Part shown: piece after piece, positions 61,815 to 64,000 of the stretch
How positions within the stretch are numbered: the stretch's first letter is position 1
Layout: the number at the start of each line of letters is the position of its first letter
NCBI GenBank assembly: GCA_951213105.1
Contig: OX578139.1
Coordinates: 67,720,634-67,784,633 of the forward strand
DNA length: 64,000 nucleotides
Direction of reading: 5' to 3'
Source: Amaurobius ferox
Taxonomy: Eukaryota; Arthropoda; Arachnida; Araneae; Amaurobiidae
Translations under genes and position numbers: made by a program
Notes under the pieces: generated by a model
Databases searched by the model: none
Seen by the model: the letters and a program-made list of their open reading frames with translations, nothing else
What the model was told of the DNA's origin: nothing

Positions 61815-62090
61815 ATTAATTAGCTGCGGCTTTTTGGCGCAGTATTCTGGATCATAAGGTTACTTCTATTGTGCACTCAGGATCAAACGAAATAATTTTT
61901 TGTATATAATGCACTATGAAAATATTATCGCCTTATATGAGCAGTGGTTAAAAATTATTTTAGTTTTATGTTTTCCCAATCTCAAACACTCAGTGAAATG
62001 ATGTTATCCGTATTCAGCCTAACTATGCACTATGTAAACGGTTGATGTCGAAAAAAAAATACGTGTGACCTGCCGGGCTATAAATAAAAA
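61815..62090 (+). other. Core remnant of unit C
   Basis: This is equivalent to A 6693-6960 ('gcgcagtwttctrga', 'cctgccgggctataaataaa'). No gene was seen. Confidence 0.65.
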
Positions 62091-63410
62091 AGAAAGATCA
62101 ATCATGCTTAAAGCGTTGATTATGAAACACTTTCCAACTTCAATGTAATTTTATTTAAACTTGTCTAAAATGCAATACATTCCTTGGTAATATTTTAAAA
62201 CTTCTCACAATACTACATTGATTTATTATATTTGAAAACTTAAACCTTTATCGAAAAAAATGAACTTCATTCAAATGACGGGATTGAAATGTAAATTGCT
62301 TGGTTTAAACATCTCTAAAATGTGATATATTACTCGGTAATAATTTTAGAATTATCATAATACCACAATAATTTATAATATTAGAAAACTTCATCTAAAA
62401 CAACTGAAATTCATTCAAATGACGTCATAGAAAAAATAACACGTCTGGCTCTCTCTAAAAAAGCAGCATTTCATTCATAAATAATTTCCCATTCATCACA
62501 ATGCTATAATATTTCCATTATCACAATACTATAATAATTAATTTTAATTAAAAAATTAAGACCATGGAGCTACAAGTAATTTAACTCTATGCTTAAAACT
62601 TCATCACAAAAAATCGTCCTTCTCTCTGGAAAGTCAATGAATATTTCTTTCATATCAGCTATGCAGACTCAATGAGCTAAATTCTTTTGCGAAAAAAAAA
62701 TACAGCAATTCCTATACAACTCATCATATATATTTTGCTGTTTACATTTTACATAAGTGAAAAATAGGCTTCGTTGTAGGAATAATCAAATTTGGATGAG
62801 CATTTAAACTCAAATATATTGTATTTGCGTTGTTTTAGTATGTAGATGCACAGAATTTAAACCAAAATAAAGTGGTTTGAGGACTGAAGCAACACTCAAT
62901 ATGAAATAAAAAGAACTTTAGAAATCACGATTTTGAGACAAGATGAATGCCATATATCATTTTGAAGTGGATCACGTGATACTTTCATATCATGGTCACG
63001 TGATCGTTTCATATAAGAGGTGTTATTATTATTTTAATTTTTATTTAAAAAACTACAGAATATATTTCGCTGAATTTTTTTTTATATTTTATTGAACAAT
63101 TTGAATATTACCTAAAAATTTCGAAGCAATTTGTGAATTTTAAATCCGCTTAAAAATGTTTGAAAAATTAGGTCCCATAGGGCTCAATGCATTTGATTTT
63201 TTCAACCCGGATTCAATCCAAAACTAATTGGGTGATATTATTCATTTATATTCCCATAGGTCCTACAGACCGTCGGAACAACATACTAAAATTTTATTTT
63301 GATTAAGTCATTTTTACGGCAGTTATCGTGCTAACGGACAGACAGACAGACAAAGAGACAGACAGATTGAACAAAGTCATAAGCACTTTTCAACTTTGTT
63401 GTAAAGTGTT
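62091..63410. mobile_element. Repeat family Z, 1.3-kb element of unknown class
   Basis: It interrupts core sequence that is continuous in A (6950-6970). It starts AGAAAGATCAATCATGC and ends 'gttgtaaagtgttaaaa'. The left half is made of about three diverged repeats of 150-165 bp (landmarks 'ctaaaatgcaatacattc' and 'cattcaaatgacg'). The right part has two near-palindromic TCACGTGAT sites (62972-62980, 62996-63004) and a GACA-rich run (63337-63367). No protein, terminal inverted repeat or clear target duplication was seen. Confidence 0.65.
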
Positions 63411-63553
63411 AAAAATTGCAATTTAGACTTAAAACGGCAGAATTAATGGCAATATGATATATACACCGGAAAGTTATTTCAATTTCCGTTGTTTTCTTGG
63501 TTGTTTTAGCAGCTGTGAAAATTGTGATTTGGAATGAGATTACTTACTTAACA
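63411..63553 (+). other. Core remnant of unit C
   Basis: This is equivalent to A 6965-7100 ('caatttagacttaaaa', 'gatttggaatgaga'). It is interrupted again at 63554. Confidence 0.65.
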
Positions 63554-64000
63554 AGAAAGATCAATCATGCTTAAAGCATTGATTATGACACACTTTCCAA
63601 CTTCAATGCAATTTTATTTAAACAAGTCTAAAATGCAATACATTCCTCGGTAATATTTTGAAACTTATCACAATACTGCATTAATTTATTATATATGAAA
63701 ACTTAAACCTTCATCGAAAAAAATGAACTTCATTCAAATGACGGCATTGAAATATAAATTGCCTGATTTAAACATCTCTGAAATGTTATACATTCTTCGG
63801 TAATAGTTTTAGAATTATCATAATACTGAGATAATTTATTATATTTGAAAACTTCATCGAAAACAAGTGCAATTAATTCACATGACGTCATAGAAAAAAT
63901 AACACTCCTGGATCTCTCTATAAAAGCAACATTTCATTCATAAATAATTCCCCCATTCATGTCATTCATCACAATACTATAATAATTTATTTTATTTAAA
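63554..64000. mobile_element. Repeat family Z, second copy (truncated by window end)
   Basis: It starts with the same AGAAAGATCAATCATGC as 62091 and is collinear for its visible 447 bp, with a CRE palindrome at 63883-63890 matching 62420-62427. The shared start at two different insertion points defines the left end of the family. Confidence 0.7.

Larger units (their letters stand above)
50090..64000 (+). repeat. Tandem segmental duplication, unit C (partial)
   Basis: This third copy is cut by the window end. It matches 1-6690 of A up to about 56580. Core sequence resumes at 61815-62090 (equivalent to A 6693-6960) and again at 63411-63553. The rest is inserted elements. C is generally more distant from A and B than they are from each other to the right of A position 3500. 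To the left of that point, A shares several features with C and not with B. Confidence 0.88.

Overview
The window is AT-rich (roughly two thirds A+T by eye) eukaryotic DNA with no intact protein-coding gene. It is built of mobile elements, decayed fragments and simple repeats, all laid over one very large head-to-tail duplication. The element mix (hAT transposons with a BED-finger transposase, Helitrons, Helentron-like elements, tRNA-type SINEs, a Penelope-like element, a solo LTR, ankyrin-like scraps) fits an arthropod with a large repeat-rich genome. An arachnid is my best guess, but nothing here proves it.

Layout: three paralogous units follow each other in the same orientation. Unit A is 1-31785, unit B is 31786-50089, and unit C runs from 50090 past the window end; these phase points are arbitrary because the array is tandem. 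Position 1 of A corresponds to about 31786 in B and 50090 in C. The shared core has no convincing gene. Units differ mainly by insertions and deletions, so one unit often supplies the empty site for an element in another. This gives good element boundaries and target-site duplications.

Unit A (left to right): hairpin-containing core; two copies of a Helentron/HINE-like element (1895-3333); a chimeric junction near 3480; a degenerate SINE; a non-autonomous hAT element (7411-12560) that has swallowed a 2.8-kb hAT transposon with a broken transposase gene (7559-10385) and a 1.2-kb foldback (10631-11852); a SINE; 250-bp tandem repeats; a Penelope-like element with inverted termini and a hammerhead-like motif (16663-18718); a 740-bp local tandem duplication; an A-only block (about 24030-29930) with a CA microsatellite, SINE, HINE-like element and small hAT MITE; an ankyrin-like decayed fragment; and a truncated LTR.

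Unit B keeps the core, the host hAT MITE (37193-37978) and the SINEs. It lacks most A insertions, and carries its own 1.1-kb insertion (38005-39107), an inverted duplication (46588-47613) and a solo LTR in a TA tract (48790-49306). Unit C carries a HINE-like element at the same site as A, a C-only insertion, the best-preserved SINE, a HINE-like element interrupted by a 3.4-kb non-autonomous Helitron (57225-60664), and two copies of a 1.3-kb element of unknown class.

The most interesting points are evolutionary. Unit A looks like a recombinant: its first 3.5 kb resembles C (element present) and the rest resembles B (element absent), with both allelic states of the same site side by side. The only recognisable protein is the inactivated hAT transposase. 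I found no new gene system, CRISPR array, operon, tRNA or rRNA gene.
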